Part shown: one piece after another, positions 42,838 to 52,297 of the stretch
Layout of the letters: each line of letters begins with the position of its first letter
How positions within the stretch are numbered: the first letter of the stretch is position 1
Position numbers and translations under genes: made by a program
Notes under the pieces: generated by a model
What the model saw: only the letters and a program-made list of their open reading frames with translations
Databases searched by the model: none
What the model was told of the DNA's origin: nothing
Source of the DNA: Polaribacter sp. BM10
GTDB lineage: Bacteria; Bacteroidota; Bacteroidia; Flavobacteriales; Flavobacteriaceae
NCBI RefSeq assembly: GCF_002005425.1
Contig: NZ_CP019704.1
Coordinates: 992,001-1,056,000 of the forward strand
Length of the DNA stretch: 64,000 nucleotides
Direction of reading: 5' to 3'

Positions 42838-44313
42838 TTATCTTCTACTATAGTTAGGAGATTCTTTTGTAATTGCAACATCATGAGGATGACTTTCGTT
42901 AATTCCGCTTGCCGTAATTCTTACAAACTGACCAGTTTCTTTAAGAGTTTCGATATCTTTTGCACCACAATATCCCATACCAGCTCTTAAACCACCAACA
43001 AATTGATGAATACTTTCATCTAAATCTCCTTTATAAGGAACTCTACCTACAATTCCTTCTGGTACAAGCTTTTTAATATCTGCTTCTACATCCTGAAAAT
43101 ATCTATCTTTAGAACCTTGTTTCATCGCTTCTACAGATCCCATACCTCTATAAGATTTAAACTTTCTACCTTCGTAAATAATAGTTTCTCCTGGAGATTC
43201 TTTTGTACCTGCTAATAAAGATCCTAACATTACACAATCTGCTCCTGCAGCAATTGCCTTAGGAATGTCTCCTGTATAACGAATTCCTCCATCTGCAATC
43301 ACTGGTACACCACTTCCTTTAATAGCTGCTGCAACTTCTAAAACTGCAGAAAACTGAGGAAAACCTACACCAGCAACAACTCTTGTTGTACAGATTGAAC
43401 CTGGGCCAATACCAACTTTTACAGCATCTGCACCTGCTTCTACTAAATATTTAGCAGCTGCACCAGTTGCAATATTACCTACAACTACATCCAATTCTGG
43501 AAACTTGCCCTTAACCTGTTTTAAAACAGTTACAACACCTTTTGTATGTCCATGTGCAGTATCAATAATAACTGCATCTACGCCAGCATTAACTAATGCT
43601 TCTGCTCTATCTACAGCATCACCTGTAACACCTAAAGCTGCAGCAACTCTTAATCTACCATAAGAGTCTTTATTTGCAATTGGTTTTTGCGTAACTTTAG
43701 TAATATCTCTAAAAGTAATTAATCCTTTTAATTTGTAATTTTCATCAACAATTAAAAGTTTTTCAATTTTATAATTTTGTAATATTTTTTCTGCATCGTT
43801 TAAAGAAGTACCAACATCTGCAGTAACCAAGTTTTCGCTTGTCATTACTTCAATAATTGGTCTTGTTGCATTGTGCTCGAAACGTAAATCTCTATTGGTA
43901 ACAATACCTTTTAAAATTCCGTTATCATCTACAATAGGAATACCACCAATGCTATGCTCTTTCATATGAGCTTTTGCATCTAAAACAGTAGCTGTTAAAG
44001 GTAAAGTTACAGGATCTAAAATCATACCAGATTCTGCTCTTTTTACTCTTCTAACTTCTTGCGCTTGCTGCTCGATAGTCATGTTTTTATGTAAAACACC
44101 AATACCACCTTCTCTGGCAATAGCAATTGCTAAGGCAGATTCTGTTACAGTATCCATAGCTGCAGAAGCTATTGGTACATTTATAGTAATATTTTTAGTA
44201 AATTTTGTTTGAATACTTACTTCTCTTGGAAGGACTTCTGAAAAAGCCGGAACTAATAAAACGTCATCATACGTTAAACCTTCTCCTAAAATTTTGTTGT
44301 TGTGTGCTGTCAT
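42838..44313 (-). CDS. guaB: IMP dehydrogenase
   Basis: A 491-residue enzyme with the TIM-barrel catalytic domain interrupted by a CBS pair (about 95-210). Landmarks: [17 protein letters not shown] at the N-terminus, the catalytic Cys in GPGSICTTR (near 307), and [10 protein letters not shown] for the flap. It oxidises IMP to XMP, the committed step to GTP. Its 5' region has an exact -7 element and a palindrome directly before the ATG. Confidence 0.96.
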   Translation of the reverse strand: MTAHNNKILGEGLTYDDVLLVPAFSEVLPREVSIQTKFTKNITINVPIASAAMDTVTESALAIAIAREGGIGVLHKNMTIEQQAQEVRRVKRAESGMILDPVTLPLTATVLDAKAHMKEHSIGGIPIVDDNGILKGIVTNRDLRFEHNATRPIIEVMTSENLVTADVGTSLNDAEKILQNYKIEKLLIVDENYKLKGLITFRDITKVTQKPIANKDSYGRLRVAAALGVTGDAVDRAEALVNAGVDAVIIDTAHGHTKGVVTVLKQVKGKFPELDVVVGNIATGAAAKYLVEAGADAVKVGIGPGSICTTRVVAGVGFPQFSAVLEVAAAIKGSGVPVIADGGIRYTGDIPKAIAAGADCVMLGSLLAGTKESPGETIIYEGRKFKSYRGMGSVEAMKQGSKDRYFQDVEADIKKLVPEGIVGRVPYKGDLDESIHQFVGGLRAGMGYCGAKDIETLKETGQFVRITASGINESHPHDVAITKESPNYSRR

Positions 44314-44316
44314 GTT

Positions 44317-44335
44317 GCAATTAAGATATAATTGC
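44317..44335 (-). promoter_or_regulatory. 19-bp palindrome in the guaB 5' region
   Basis: GCAATTA-AGATA-TAATTGC has 7-bp arms and lies 3 bp before the guaB ATG, downstream of the predicted transcript start. It can be an operator or a start-blocking hairpin. Compare the related palindrome at 39895-39913. Confidence 0.45.
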
Positions 44336-44338
44336 GAG

Positions 44339-44346
44339 CAAATTTA
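44339..44346 (-). promoter_or_regulatory. -7 element of guaB
   Basis: Minus strand TAAATTTG is an exact TAnnTTTG match, 25 bp before the start codon. Confidence 0.5.
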
Positions 44347-44380
44347 CAATTATTTATTGACTTTAAACCTATATTAAAGA

Positions 44381-46780
44381 TTAGAATTTTAATTCTAAAC
44401 CTACGTAATAATTTCTTGGCGCAGATGTTATAATACCAGGCCCTGGATAACCTGTTGCTCTTCTTGTAAAGTAGGCATTATCTAATAAATTATTTACACC
44501 TGCTTCTAATTTTGCAAACTTATATTTATAAGAAGTAGAAAAGTCTAAAATACTATAAGCAGGTATTTCTCCGGTTACACCACTTATGCTTCCGCCAGAG
44601 GCATTTGTTGCATCAGAAAATTGTCTAGATAAATATGAATATTGCAAACTTGCTATAAAGTTATTATATCCAAATTTAAATCCTGTTTTAATATTAACAT
44701 TTGGTATAAATTCGACTTCATTACCAACTACACCGTTTTTTTCTGATTTTGTATATTCTGATGTAATAAATGATGAATTTATAAAGTAATTAAAAACAAA
44801 TTTAGAATTCATTTGAAACAACTTTTTTAAATTAAAATCTACCAAACTTTCGACACCTAAAATTCTAGCATCACCAATATTATCTCGTTCTGCTTTTCCA
44901 TCATCTCTTGTATAAATATTTATTCTATCGTTGTAAAAAAGTTCGAAAATATTGGCATCATAAGAAAAATAGTTTTTAAAATTACCTCTAAAACCTGCAT
45001 CAATAGTAAAACCTTTTTCATCTGTAATATCTGGTGATATTTCGAAAGCAGGATTTGCTGTACTGATATCTGAAAAAGTTACAGATCTATAGTTTTGAGA
45101 AATATTTCCATAAAATTCTAATGCTTTCGATTTTTTATAACTCGTACCAACACCTAACAAAAGAAAAGTCCTTTCATTTGTTTCTTTTTCTTCTCTAAGA
45201 TTGTCGTTAATTACATTACCTGCGGCATCGGTTACAATATCTTTAATGATTTCGTCTCTTTTTGTATTGATGTATTCGAATCTAACACCCGGTGTAACAG
45301 ACCATTTATCATTTAAATACACAATATTTTCTCCGAATAATGAAACGTTTAAATTCGGAAATTTACTATCAGATTGACGCGGATAATTTGGATATTCGTT
45401 ATTATAATATTCAAAATCTGCATCTGAATTATTAGAACCAGGACCTTGCATATTCGTATTATTGGCTTTGTAAAATTTTGAGCCAATTAAAAAAGTTGCC
45501 TTTTTATCAAACAAAGAGTATTTACTTAATAATCTAGTTTCAAAACCAAAGTTCTTAAAAGTTCCTTTAATTAAATCTCTTTCAGAACCAGGATCTACTT
45601 GGTTTACTCGATTTGTTCTAAAACCAATGGCGTCTCGAGAAGCATCTAATCCGAAGAAATTAAAAGAAAAATTAGTATTGTCAGAAAATAAATGTTCCCA
45701 TTTTAAATTATAAAGTAACCATTGTACTTGAAACCAATTACGGGCTCTATTACTTTGATAAGGATCTTCGTTAAACATAGCATCTGTTAAACCACCTGCT
45801 TGTTGTGCCAAATAATCTAAAACAGTTATTTCTAAAGAAAGTTTACTTTTTAAATTAAATTGATATCCTAAATGTAAAAACGCATTTTTAGATTCGAAAT
45901 TAGAATTTGGTCTAAATCCGTCTCCTTTTTTATAATTTATAAATGTATAATAACTCCATTTACCTTGCGTATCACTTAAACTTGTAAAATTTGTAAACAA
46001 ACCATTACTACCTATAGTATTTCTAAAAATAATTTCTTGGTTTTTAGTTGGCTTTTTAGTGACAAAATTAACCAAACCACCAAATTGGGTTCCGTATTGT
46101 AAAGAAGCTGCACCTCTAATAACTTGTATTTCTGCTAAACTTTCTGCTGCAGGTGTATAATAGCTTTCTGGGTAGCCTAATACATCTGCACTAATATCAT
46201 AGCCGTTTTGTCTAGTATTAAAATTTGCAGTTCTGTTAGGGTCTAATCCTCTACCGCCAATATTTAATTGCAAACCTGCATCGTCGTTTTGATAAATATT
46301 TAAACCTGCAATTTGATTAAAAATTTGACGAGCATTATTTGTTGCCACATTTGCAGTAGATTGGTTTACAAGAATAACTTCTGTCTTTTTTCCGGCAAAA
46401 ATAGAAGTTCCTTCTACATCTTTTAATCGTTTTAATTCGAAAACTCTTTCTTTTCTTGCTTTAATTTGAATTTCTGATAAATCTTCTGAAAAAATATTTA
46501 AAACAATTTTTAAATTTTGAAATTTATTTAATTCTACAAAAACATTTTTAATTTTATATCCTTCTGCATAAAAAATTAATGGCAGTTTTGTTTTTTCTGT
46601 AGTAAATTTAAACTCACCTAAAGCATTTGTTTCTGCTAACAAACCGCCCATTTCGTTATAAACTTGCACATTTTTAAGAGGTTTATTTGTTGCTGTATTT
46701 ACAGAACCATTTACTTTATTCTGACCAAATATGATTGTTTGAAAAAACAGTAAACTTATAATAAGTATTTTATTGTTCAT
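44381..46780 (-). CDS. TonB-dependent outer-membrane receptor (FecA-like)
   Basis: A 799-residue receptor with signal peptide (to about residue 20). A carboxypeptidase-regulatory-like domain covers about 21-105 (VNGSVNTATNKPLKNVQVY), a plug domain about 130-250 (NVATNNARQIFNQIAGLNIYQ; IQVIRGAASLQYGTQFGG), and a 22-strand-type barrel the rest, ending YYVGLELKF. The plug and barrel resemble iron-citrate/siderophore receptors. It is 3 bp downstream of the HTTM gene, in a locus with imelysin and DUF4856 genes that points to iron uptake. Confidence 0.92.
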   Translation of the reverse strand: MNNKILIISLLFFQTIIFGQNKVNGSVNTATNKPLKNVQVYNEMGGLLAETNALGEFKFTTEKTKLPLIFYAEGYKIKNVFVELNKFQNLKIVLNIFSEDLSEIQIKARKERVFELKRLKDVEGTSIFAGKKTEVILVNQSTANVATNNARQIFNQIAGLNIYQNDDAGLQLNIGGRGLDPNRTANFNTRQNGYDISADVLGYPESYYTPAAESLAEIQVIRGAASLQYGTQFGGLVNFVTKKPTKNQEIIFRNTIGSNGLFTNFTSLSDTQGKWSYYTFINYKKGDGFRPNSNFESKNAFLHLGYQFNLKSKLSLEITVLDYLAQQAGGLTDAMFNEDPYQSNRARNWFQVQWLLYNLKWEHLFSDNTNFSFNFFGLDASRDAIGFRTNRVNQVDPGSERDLIKGTFKNFGFETRLLSKYSLFDKKATFLIGSKFYKANNTNMQGPGSNNSDADFEYYNNEYPNYPRQSDSKFPNLNVSLFGENIVYLNDKWSVTPGVRFEYINTKRDEIIKDIVTDAAGNVINDNLREEKETNERTFLLLGVGTSYKKSKALEFYGNISQNYRSVTFSDISTANPAFEISPDITDEKGFTIDAGFRGNFKNYFSYDANIFELFYNDRINIYTRDDGKAERDNIGDARILGVESLVDFNLKKLFQMNSKFVFNYFINSSFITSEYTKSEKNGVVGNEVEFIPNVNIKTGFKFGYNNFIASLQYSYLSRQFSDATNASGGSISGVTGEIPAYSILDFSTSYKYKFAKLEAGVNNLLDNAYFTRRATGYPGPGIITSAPRNYYVGLELKF

Positions 46781-46783
46781 TAC

Positions 46784-48154
46784 TTAAATACCTTTAATTT
46801 TTATATTTGATTGAAAAAGAAGTATCCAATCGATAGGTTTAAATGTTGCTAAATCTTTGCGGTACAAATTTACGGATTCATCTACAAACTTAGTGCTTAA
46901 TCTGCCGTTTAATGCAACATAACTATCTGCAAAAACTCCAATATTTTTATAACCTTGCTTTGTAAAATGATTTCCAAGAAAATGAGCATATTCTAAAATA
47001 AAATCTGGTTGATAACTCATTTGTTTTTCTTGAAATGAAGTTAAAAAATCTGAGTTTTCTACACGAAAGTAATTTCCTGTGTTTAAATCTTTTATTCTAA
47101 ATGTAGTATTACCAGCTTTTTCCATTAACATAACTCGCCACGAGTATCTGTAGCCTTCTTCGGTCCAAAATAACTCTCCTGGGTACAATAAATATCTCCA
47201 CGGAATTAGAATTTGCAAAACAAAAAACACAATTAAAACTGGCTTTATAAATGCTACTTTTGTTTTACTAAAGCTATATTTATCAAAGGATTGAATATTG
47301 TTTTTTGGCAAATAATTATTTATAAAATTGATGATTTTTTGATGAAAAGGTGCATCAAAAAATATTAATGCAGACACAATCATTATAAAAGGAAACATAC
47401 CAATAGGAAAAAGAACTCTTGTAAAAACATGAAAAATGATTACAAATAGAAATGCAATATATCTTGTTCTTTTGTATAAGAGTAAAAAAGGAATTGCCAA
47501 ATCATAGATTAATCCAGACCAACTCATTGCAAAATGAAACCAATTTTGTTGCATCAAATTACCTCCTATAAATGGTAAGTCGTATTTAGAAGGCAACCAT
47601 ATTTTTAAAGGCATTGCTCTAAACAACCAATCTGAATTTATTTTTGCCAAACCTGCATAAAAATAAACTATTGATAATAGAATTTTTATACTATCTATTG
47701 TCCAAGTAGAAACCTTTAAATACTGTTTTTTCTTTTGAAAACTGTCTATAGAAAAATAGGCGTTTGCTGGTAAGAAAATTAATAAAAAACTAAGTATTGT
47801 TATAAAATAATAATGATTTAAATAAGTAGTTTTGTCCATTAATTCTATGTACAAAAATGATAAGAAAAAGGTTACAATAGCGAATCTATACTTGTAACCT
47901 ACAGCAACCATTAATGCAGAAATTGCACAAATAATAAATACTATATATGTGTAATTACCAATCGGTTTTATAAAGTCTAATCCGAAATAAGAAAAATGAA
48001 ATTTAGGTTGTAAATAAAGTTTTTCAATCCAACCGTTTGCCCAGAATCTAATAATACTTGCAAACATCATTACACCAAAAAACAAACGAAATACAGCTAA
48101 AGGAGCTGCACTTGTTTGTTGGGTAAAGTTATATGTATTTTTATTTTTTAACAT
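46784..48154 (-). CDS. HTTM-domain (vitamin K-dependent carboxylase-like) membrane protein
   Basis: A 456-residue protein with many hydrophobic spans in the first ~310 residues. Segments PLAVFRLFFGVMMF, YLNHYYFITIL, FYAGLAKINSDWL and WRYLLYPGELFWTEEGYRYSW are characteristic of the HTTM family. A soluble C-terminal part follows. Homologous to the membrane part of gamma-carboxylases, but bacterial members have no known substrate. It sits between imelysin and TonB receptor genes; its ATG directly follows a hairpin with a U-run. Confidence 0.88.
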   Translation of the reverse strand: MLKNKNTYNFTQQTSAAPLAVFRLFFGVMMFASIIRFWANGWIEKLYLQPKFHFSYFGLDFIKPIGNYTYIVFIICAISALMVAVGYKYRFAIVTFFLSFLYIELMDKTTYLNHYYFITILSFLLIFLPANAYFSIDSFQKKKQYLKVSTWTIDSIKILLSIVYFYAGLAKINSDWLFRAMPLKIWLPSKYDLPFIGGNLMQQNWFHFAMSWSGLIYDLAIPFLLLYKRTRYIAFLFVIIFHVFTRVLFPIGMFPFIMIVSALIFFDAPFHQKIINFINNYLPKNNIQSFDKYSFSKTKVAFIKPVLIVFFVLQILIPWRYLLYPGELFWTEEGYRYSWRVMLMEKAGNTTFRIKDLNTGNYFRVENSDFLTSFQEKQMSYQPDFILEYAHFLGNHFTKQGYKNIGVFADSYVALNGRLSTKFVDESVNLYRKDLATFKPIDWILLFQSNIKIKGI

Positions 48155-48196
48155 AAAAAAACCTAATTTTCAATTGAATTTCAACTGAAAATTAGG
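48155..48196 (-). terminator. Hairpin with U-run abutting the HTTM start codon
   Basis: Read on the minus strand, CCTAATTTTCAGTTGAA pairs with TTCAATTGAAAATTAGG (one mismatch) and is followed by seven T residues and then immediately the ATG of the HTTM gene. It is a terminator by form, placed between imelysin (upstream) and HTTM-TonB (downstream), so it should attenuate expression of the latter. Confidence 0.8.
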
Positions 48197-48224
48197 AATC
48201 TATTTTTAATTAATTATTATTTTA

Positions 48225-49325
48225 TTAATCACCATCTGCATCAACATAATCTACATTTATATTGAAAGCCTGTAGCATATCAACTTTAAAATAAACGACT
48301 ACTTTTTGTAACTCATCATAAGATTTTGTCATTGCAGTATTATCTGAATTTACTTGAACAGTAAAACTATTATCTAATTTATTAATTTCTGATGTAGCTG
48401 CCGTCAATTGAGTTGTTATAGCGCTTGCAATATCTTCTCTTTCTAGTTGAATTAAGTAATTTTTAAAACTTAAGCCATTTGAATTACCTTTGTAAGATGT
48501 ACCTTCAAATAAATTTTTAACAGCCGTTAAAGCTTCCAAAGAAAGTTCTTTAGAAACATCATTTTTATAAAAACCCTCTACTTTGTTTGGCAAAGTTGTG
48601 TTAGAAAAAACACCTGCAGGAATTCCAAATTTATTAGCTCTTAAACCTTTTTCGTAATAAAAAATATAATCATTTATTAACTTATTAACTACGCTAGTTG
48701 CAGTATTTTGCGTACTTACAACAAATGTATCTCTCTGCGTTTTAAAATCTGAAACAACTGCATTTGTTAGAGTTGACATTTGATTTAAAACATCTGTAAT
48801 ATACTTCTTGTAATTATCGTTATTAGTAGCTGTAGTATATTTTTCTAATATTTTAGCATCAGTATCATCTACACCATATAATAAATAATCTAACGCCGGA
48901 AAACCTTGAGCATCATGATTATTTACATTATTTAGATCGTAACTACCATTCGCTATATTTTCTTCTACATCGCTAACTGTTAAAGGGTAAATATTCATGT
49001 AAAAAGAATACTGCAATTCTTCTGCTTTGCCAATATTAAACATTTCTACATACTGCCAATTTTTATAAGCTGTTAACCAAGCAGTTCTAAAACTATCTAA
49101 ATTTGTTTGATTAGGGTTTGCCACAAAACTATCACCTGCAGACTTAAGAGAATTCATTTTAGCGTTAAAATCTTCATAAGCAGGAATAATTATATTATCA
49201 GCAATATTTACCAACATCGCTCCTCTATCAAAACTATCTGTAATTAATTGTTCACCACCTTCTGATGAAGAACAAGCACTCATTGTAAGTATTACTATAA
49301 TAAGTAAAGAAAATTTTTTAATCAT
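48225..49325 (-). CDS. Imelysin-family lipoprotein
   Basis: A 366-residue lipoprotein (signal ending LTMSAC, Cys18) with two helical imelysin repeats. The region GFPALDYLLYG (about 145-155) occupies the place of the family's GxHxxE iron-binding motif but has Pro and Asp instead of His and Glu. Imelysin proteins are iron-regulated envelope proteins of the EfeO/ICMP group. Upstream of the start is a promoter with a 15-bp motif shared with the DUF4856 gene. Likely part of an iron acquisition locus. Confidence 0.88.
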   Translation of the reverse strand: MIKKFSLLIIVILTMSACSSSEGGEQLITDSFDRGAMLVNIADNIIIPAYEDFNAKMNSLKSAGDSFVANPNQTNLDSFRTAWLTAYKNWQYVEMFNIGKAEELQYSFYMNIYPLTVSDVEENIANGSYDLNNVNNHDAQGFPALDYLLYGVDDTDAKILEKYTTATNNDNYKKYITDVLNQMSTLTNAVVSDFKTQRDTFVVSTQNTATSVVNKLINDYIFYYEKGLRANKFGIPAGVFSNTTLPNKVEGFYKNDVSKELSLEALTAVKNLFEGTSYKGNSNGLSFKNYLIQLEREDIASAITTQLTAATSEINKLDNSFTVQVNSDNTAMTKSYDELQKVVVYFKVDMLQAFNINVDYVDADGD

Positions 49326-49333
49326 TTTATTTC

Positions 49334-49350
49334 TATTTATTCTAAATAAA
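49334..49350 (-). promoter_or_regulatory. Iron-box-like motif in the imelysin promoter
   Basis: Minus strand TTTATTTAGAATAAATA lies just downstream of the predicted transcript start, where a repressor would block. The core TTATTTAGAATAAAT also occurs upstream of DUF4856 (50677-50691). Resembles AT-rich Fur-type boxes with TTTAGA half-sites; the regulator is inferred. Confidence 0.5.
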
Positions 49351-49354
49351 GATA

Positions 49355-49362
49355 CAAAAATA
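49355..49362 (-). promoter_or_regulatory. -7 element of the imelysin gene
   Basis: Minus strand TATTTTTG matches TAnnTTTG, 30 bp before the start codon. Confidence 0.45.
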
Positions 49363-49413
49363 CGAAAAAGTAGGTAATATGTTTACTTTTTATACTGCAA
49401 TTTATGATGTATT

Positions 49414-50604
49414 TTAAGAACCTGCCTGTGCAACTGTAAAGTTAAATTTTGCAGCAATTGTAGCAGAAATTTCATCTAAAGTTGTTGTTGAAACATCCCA
49501 AAAACCATTACCTGCTAATAAAGTTGACATATAGTTATCTACTTCTTCTTTTGTAAAGTAAGATTCACTACTGTTTGGTTTTCTTGTAAATTGTAAACTA
49601 TAAACAAATCCTAAACCTTCTGATAAATCATGAAAAGCACTGGCTTTATCATTTTCTAATTTAGTTTTACCTTGTTGTAAATAATAGACTGCTCTTATGG
49701 CAATAACTTCAGATATTTTTTCTCTTAATATTTCTGCTTGTACATTTCTAGTATCATAATCACCCGATACTATTGCAGCTCTACCTAGTTTAAACGCATT
49801 GTAAATAGCTTGAGCAATACCCGTAAAATCTGTATCACCTTCTACTCTACTTAAATATTTATTTAAGTATCCGTCTTGATTTAATTCAGGTGAAGTAGCA
49901 TCAGTTTCGTTACCGTATAAATAACCAAAAGCCTCATCCCATTTATGCTCCATGTTTGTATAATTTTTGCCACTTAATAAAACATTAGCATCATTATCTT
50001 CAACATTTGTAGCTTCATCTAAAACAGCAACACTTAAATAGTTGTTTACTATTTGATCTGTCATTAAACCACCAATTAAACTTTTTGTAATTAACTGGTT
50101 ATATTCTAATCCTTTCGCATTTACATATCGTATAGCCCCACCACCAGCTTCTTGAATTTGACCAGCTACACCAGCAGAAGCATCTGCACTCCAATTAGGA
50201 AAAACTTCATTTACTTGTGCTTCTATCCAACTATCAAATTCAGCTTTAATTGCTAATGCATCTGTAGTATTACTAGCATAAAAATCTGTTGATGCAGCAG
50301 TTTTACTTCTAATATTTTTTGAAGATGCGTTTAATTCTGTCTCTGTAAAGTCATTATCACCTTCTGCATGAGCAAATTTACCTTTAAGACTAGCAATAGT
50401 TTCTGAAGTAGATAAAAGAGCCGATGCAAACTCATCTGCCATTCTAATTCTAGTAGTTTGCCCGCTATAACTTACTGTACTTTCTCCGTTTCTTTTGAAG
50501 TTATAAGTCGCTGGAACAACTGTTTCAATTCCGTTATCACTATCATTATTATTACAAGATATTATTGATACAGCAACGGCTAAAGTCAAAAAAACTTTTT
50601 TCAT
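49414..50604 (-). CDS. DUF4856 lipoprotein
   Basis: A 396-residue lipoprotein (signal ending SIISC, Cys17). Landmarks are VPATYNFKRNGESTVSYSGQTTRIRMADEF early and MEHKWDEAFGYLYG in the middle. This matches DUF4856 (PF16148), usually adjacent to imelysin genes in Bacteroidota. Function is unknown; by context an envelope component of metal uptake. It has a good promoter and is 88 bp upstream of imelysin. Confidence 0.85.
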   Translation of the reverse strand: MKKVFLTLAVAVSIISCNNNDSDNGIETVVPATYNFKRNGESTVSYSGQTTRIRMADEFASALLSTSETIASLKGKFAHAEGDNDFTETELNASSKNIRSKTAASTDFYASNTTDALAIKAEFDSWIEAQVNEVFPNWSADASAGVAGQIQEAGGGAIRYVNAKGLEYNQLITKSLIGGLMTDQIVNNYLSVAVLDEATNVEDNDANVLLSGKNYTNMEHKWDEAFGYLYGNETDATSPELNQDGYLNKYLSRVEGDTDFTGIAQAIYNAFKLGRAAIVSGDYDTRNVQAEILREKISEVIAIRAVYYLQQGKTKLENDKASAFHDLSEGLGFVYSLQFTRKPNSSESYFTKEEVDNYMSTLLAGNGFWDVSTTTLDEISATIAAKFNFTVAQAGS

Positions 50605-50643
50605 TTTATTTAGATTAGTTTAAAATAGTATTTTATTTTTTTG

Positions 50644-50674
50644 CAAATATACTACCCAAATCTAATTTAACAAA
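50644..50674 (-). promoter_or_regulatory. Promoter of the DUF4856 gene
   Basis: Minus strand TTTG (50671-50674), 19-nt spacer, TATATTTG (50644-50651): an exact match to the Bacteroidota promoter, about 40 bp before the start codon. Confidence 0.6.
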
Positions 50675-50676
50675 GC

Positions 50677-50692
50677 TTATTTAGAATAAATT
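50677..50692. promoter_or_regulatory. Iron-box-like motif upstream of DUF4856
   Basis: TTATTTAGAATAAATT lies immediately upstream of the -33 element. The first 15 bases are identical to the motif in the imelysin promoter. Probably the binding site of one shared regulator. Confidence 0.5.
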
Positions 50693-50702
50693 AAAATAAA
50701 AT

Positions 50703-52205
50703 TTATTGTTTTAAGTAAGCAACCAACGCTTTTCTAACATCTATAGCTATTTCATTTTCTTTAGGATTATAAATTTCAAGAACTTCTATATTCTTTTCTG
50801 ATAAAAAAGGAATGTCGAAACCTTTTAATAAGTAATCTGAAAAGGCAACTGTATAGGTTTTATTTAAATCGATTGGTTCTTTGTTTATAAACCAATTAGT
50901 TTCTTTTAATTTGATATTATGTCGGTGCAAATAAGCTCCTGTACCTGCGGCAAGTTCACCATAATCTAAAACTCTTTTTAGTAAGCTTCCTTTAATTTTA
51001 ACTTTTAAAATTGGTCCGCCATAAGGTAAAACTCTAAAAATATCTATCGGAGAAATATCTCCAACTAAAACATCATCAATTCGAATAGAACCACCGTTTA
51101 CAACTGCTGCATCAATTTTATCATTATATGCAAAAGACATTGCGCTTGTAATCAATTGTCCTAAATTGGTTTGTCTACTTCTTATTGGTGTATCTCTACC
51201 ATCTAAAGGAATTTTAGTATTGTAAATAATTTCATTAGGTTTTTTAATAACTAGCTTAATTTTTTCATCTAAAATAGATTGCCAGTACGCAACAATTTCT
51301 TTAACCTTTTTATTTTCTTTAATAGAACTATTTATTTCTTTTAATTCTGATTGAATTGTAGTTTTCTTTGTTTTTTTGTCATAAGAAATTCTATGGATGT
51401 AAACGGTTTTGGCATTAGCATCTGCTTTAGATATTTGAACATTTCCTACAAAGTTGTTGCTATTAGTATGTTCGTGACCTCCCATTATTAAAGGCAAGTC
51501 TGGAATTAATTTTGCAATTTTTTTATCGTTTGCAAGTTTTACATGTGTTAAACCAAAAACTATATCAACTTTGTCTTTTAAAGCTGCATAAGAGGCTCTT
51601 GCCTTTATAAACATGTTACCATACTCTACATATTCTTTAGGATTAGAAGGAATACAAACACTTATAAAACCAATTTTAATTTTTGTGCCATCTTTGTCTG
51701 TAAACTCTTTTATAAAAGTTTCGTTAACATTTTCTTTTTTACCATTCTTTTCTTTGTAATATAAAACTGCAGCTTCTTTAGTTTTCATTTTTACGTTTGC
51801 AGAAATCCAAGGAAAAGTACTTTCATTTAATCTTTGCTGCAATTCATCTTTAGAAAGATCAAATTCATGATTACCGAAGGCAACCAAGTCGAAATTCATG
51901 GCGTTCATTACTTCTACCATTTGCTTTCCTTTTACTCTTTTTCCGTCTACTTTTATTGTTCCCAATAAAGACGGATTCAAAAAATCACCTGCCATAAAAA
52001 GCATGGTATTTTCATTTTCTTGTAAAAGCTCTTGATGAATAGTTTCTACTCTTGCCATTCCGCCATATTCACCGCCCTGAATTGGCGCAATTTCATAAAC
52101 ATCATTCAATTGTAAAAATGTAAAATCTATTTTAGAATCGTCTTTTTTGCAATCTGTAAAAAAAATTAATAACAATAAAAGAAGCAGTTTTATATAAAAT
52201 TTCAT
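50703..52205 (-). CDS. 5'-nucleotidase/UshA-like bifunctional metallophosphatase, lipoprotein
   Basis: A 500-residue protein with lipoprotein signal FFTDC. The N-terminal metallophosphoesterase domain has LQLNDVYE, MAGDFLNPS, AFGNHEFD and MGGHEHTN. The C-terminal 5_nucleotid_C domain (about 330-480) has NLGQLITSAM and AVVNGGSIR. It hydrolyses nucleotides or related phosphate esters in the periplasm. Own promoter; 98 bp from the DUF4856 gene. Confidence 0.9.
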   Translation of the reverse strand: MKFYIKLLLLLLLIFFTDCKKDDSKIDFTFLQLNDVYEIAPIQGGEYGGMARVETIHQELLQENENTMLFMAGDFLNPSLLGTIKVDGKRVKGKQMVEVMNAMNFDLVAFGNHEFDLSKDELQQRLNESTFPWISANVKMKTKEAAVLYYKEKNGKKENVNETFIKEFTDKDGTKIKIGFISVCIPSNPKEYVEYGNMFIKARASYAALKDKVDIVFGLTHVKLANDKKIAKLIPDLPLIMGGHEHTNSNNFVGNVQISKADANAKTVYIHRISYDKKTKKTTIQSELKEINSSIKENKKVKEIVAYWQSILDEKIKLVIKKPNEIIYNTKIPLDGRDTPIRSRQTNLGQLITSAMSFAYNDKIDAAVVNGGSIRIDDVLVGDISPIDIFRVLPYGGPILKVKIKGSLLKRVLDYGELAAGTGAYLHRHNIKLKETNWFINKEPIDLNKTYTVAFSDYLLKGFDIPFLSEKNIEVLEIYNPKENEIAIDVRKALVAYLKQ

Positions 52206-52222
52206 GATGATAATTTTTGTTT

Positions 52223-52230
52223 CAAAAGTA
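52223..52230 (-). promoter_or_regulatory. -7 element of the 5'-nucleotidase gene
   Basis: Minus strand TACTTTTG matches TAnnTTTG, 18 bp before the start codon. Confidence 0.4.
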
Positions 52231-52245
52231 ACAACATAAAATAAG

Positions 52246-52273
52246 AAAACCCATCAAAAAAATGATGGGTTTT
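52246..52273 (-). terminator. Terminator of the CHRD gene
   Basis: AAAACCCATCA and TGATGGGTTTT form an 11-bp stem with a six-base loop between the CHRD gene and the 5'-nucleotidase gene. Confidence 0.8.
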
Positions 52274-52297
52274 AGAATTATTATGTTAGACACCTAA

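Noticed and set aside
44347..44380. CTTTAA/TTAAAG inverted repeat as terminator of an upstream gene
   Set aside because: Only A-T pairs and 6 bp, without U-tract; not distinguishable from chance.
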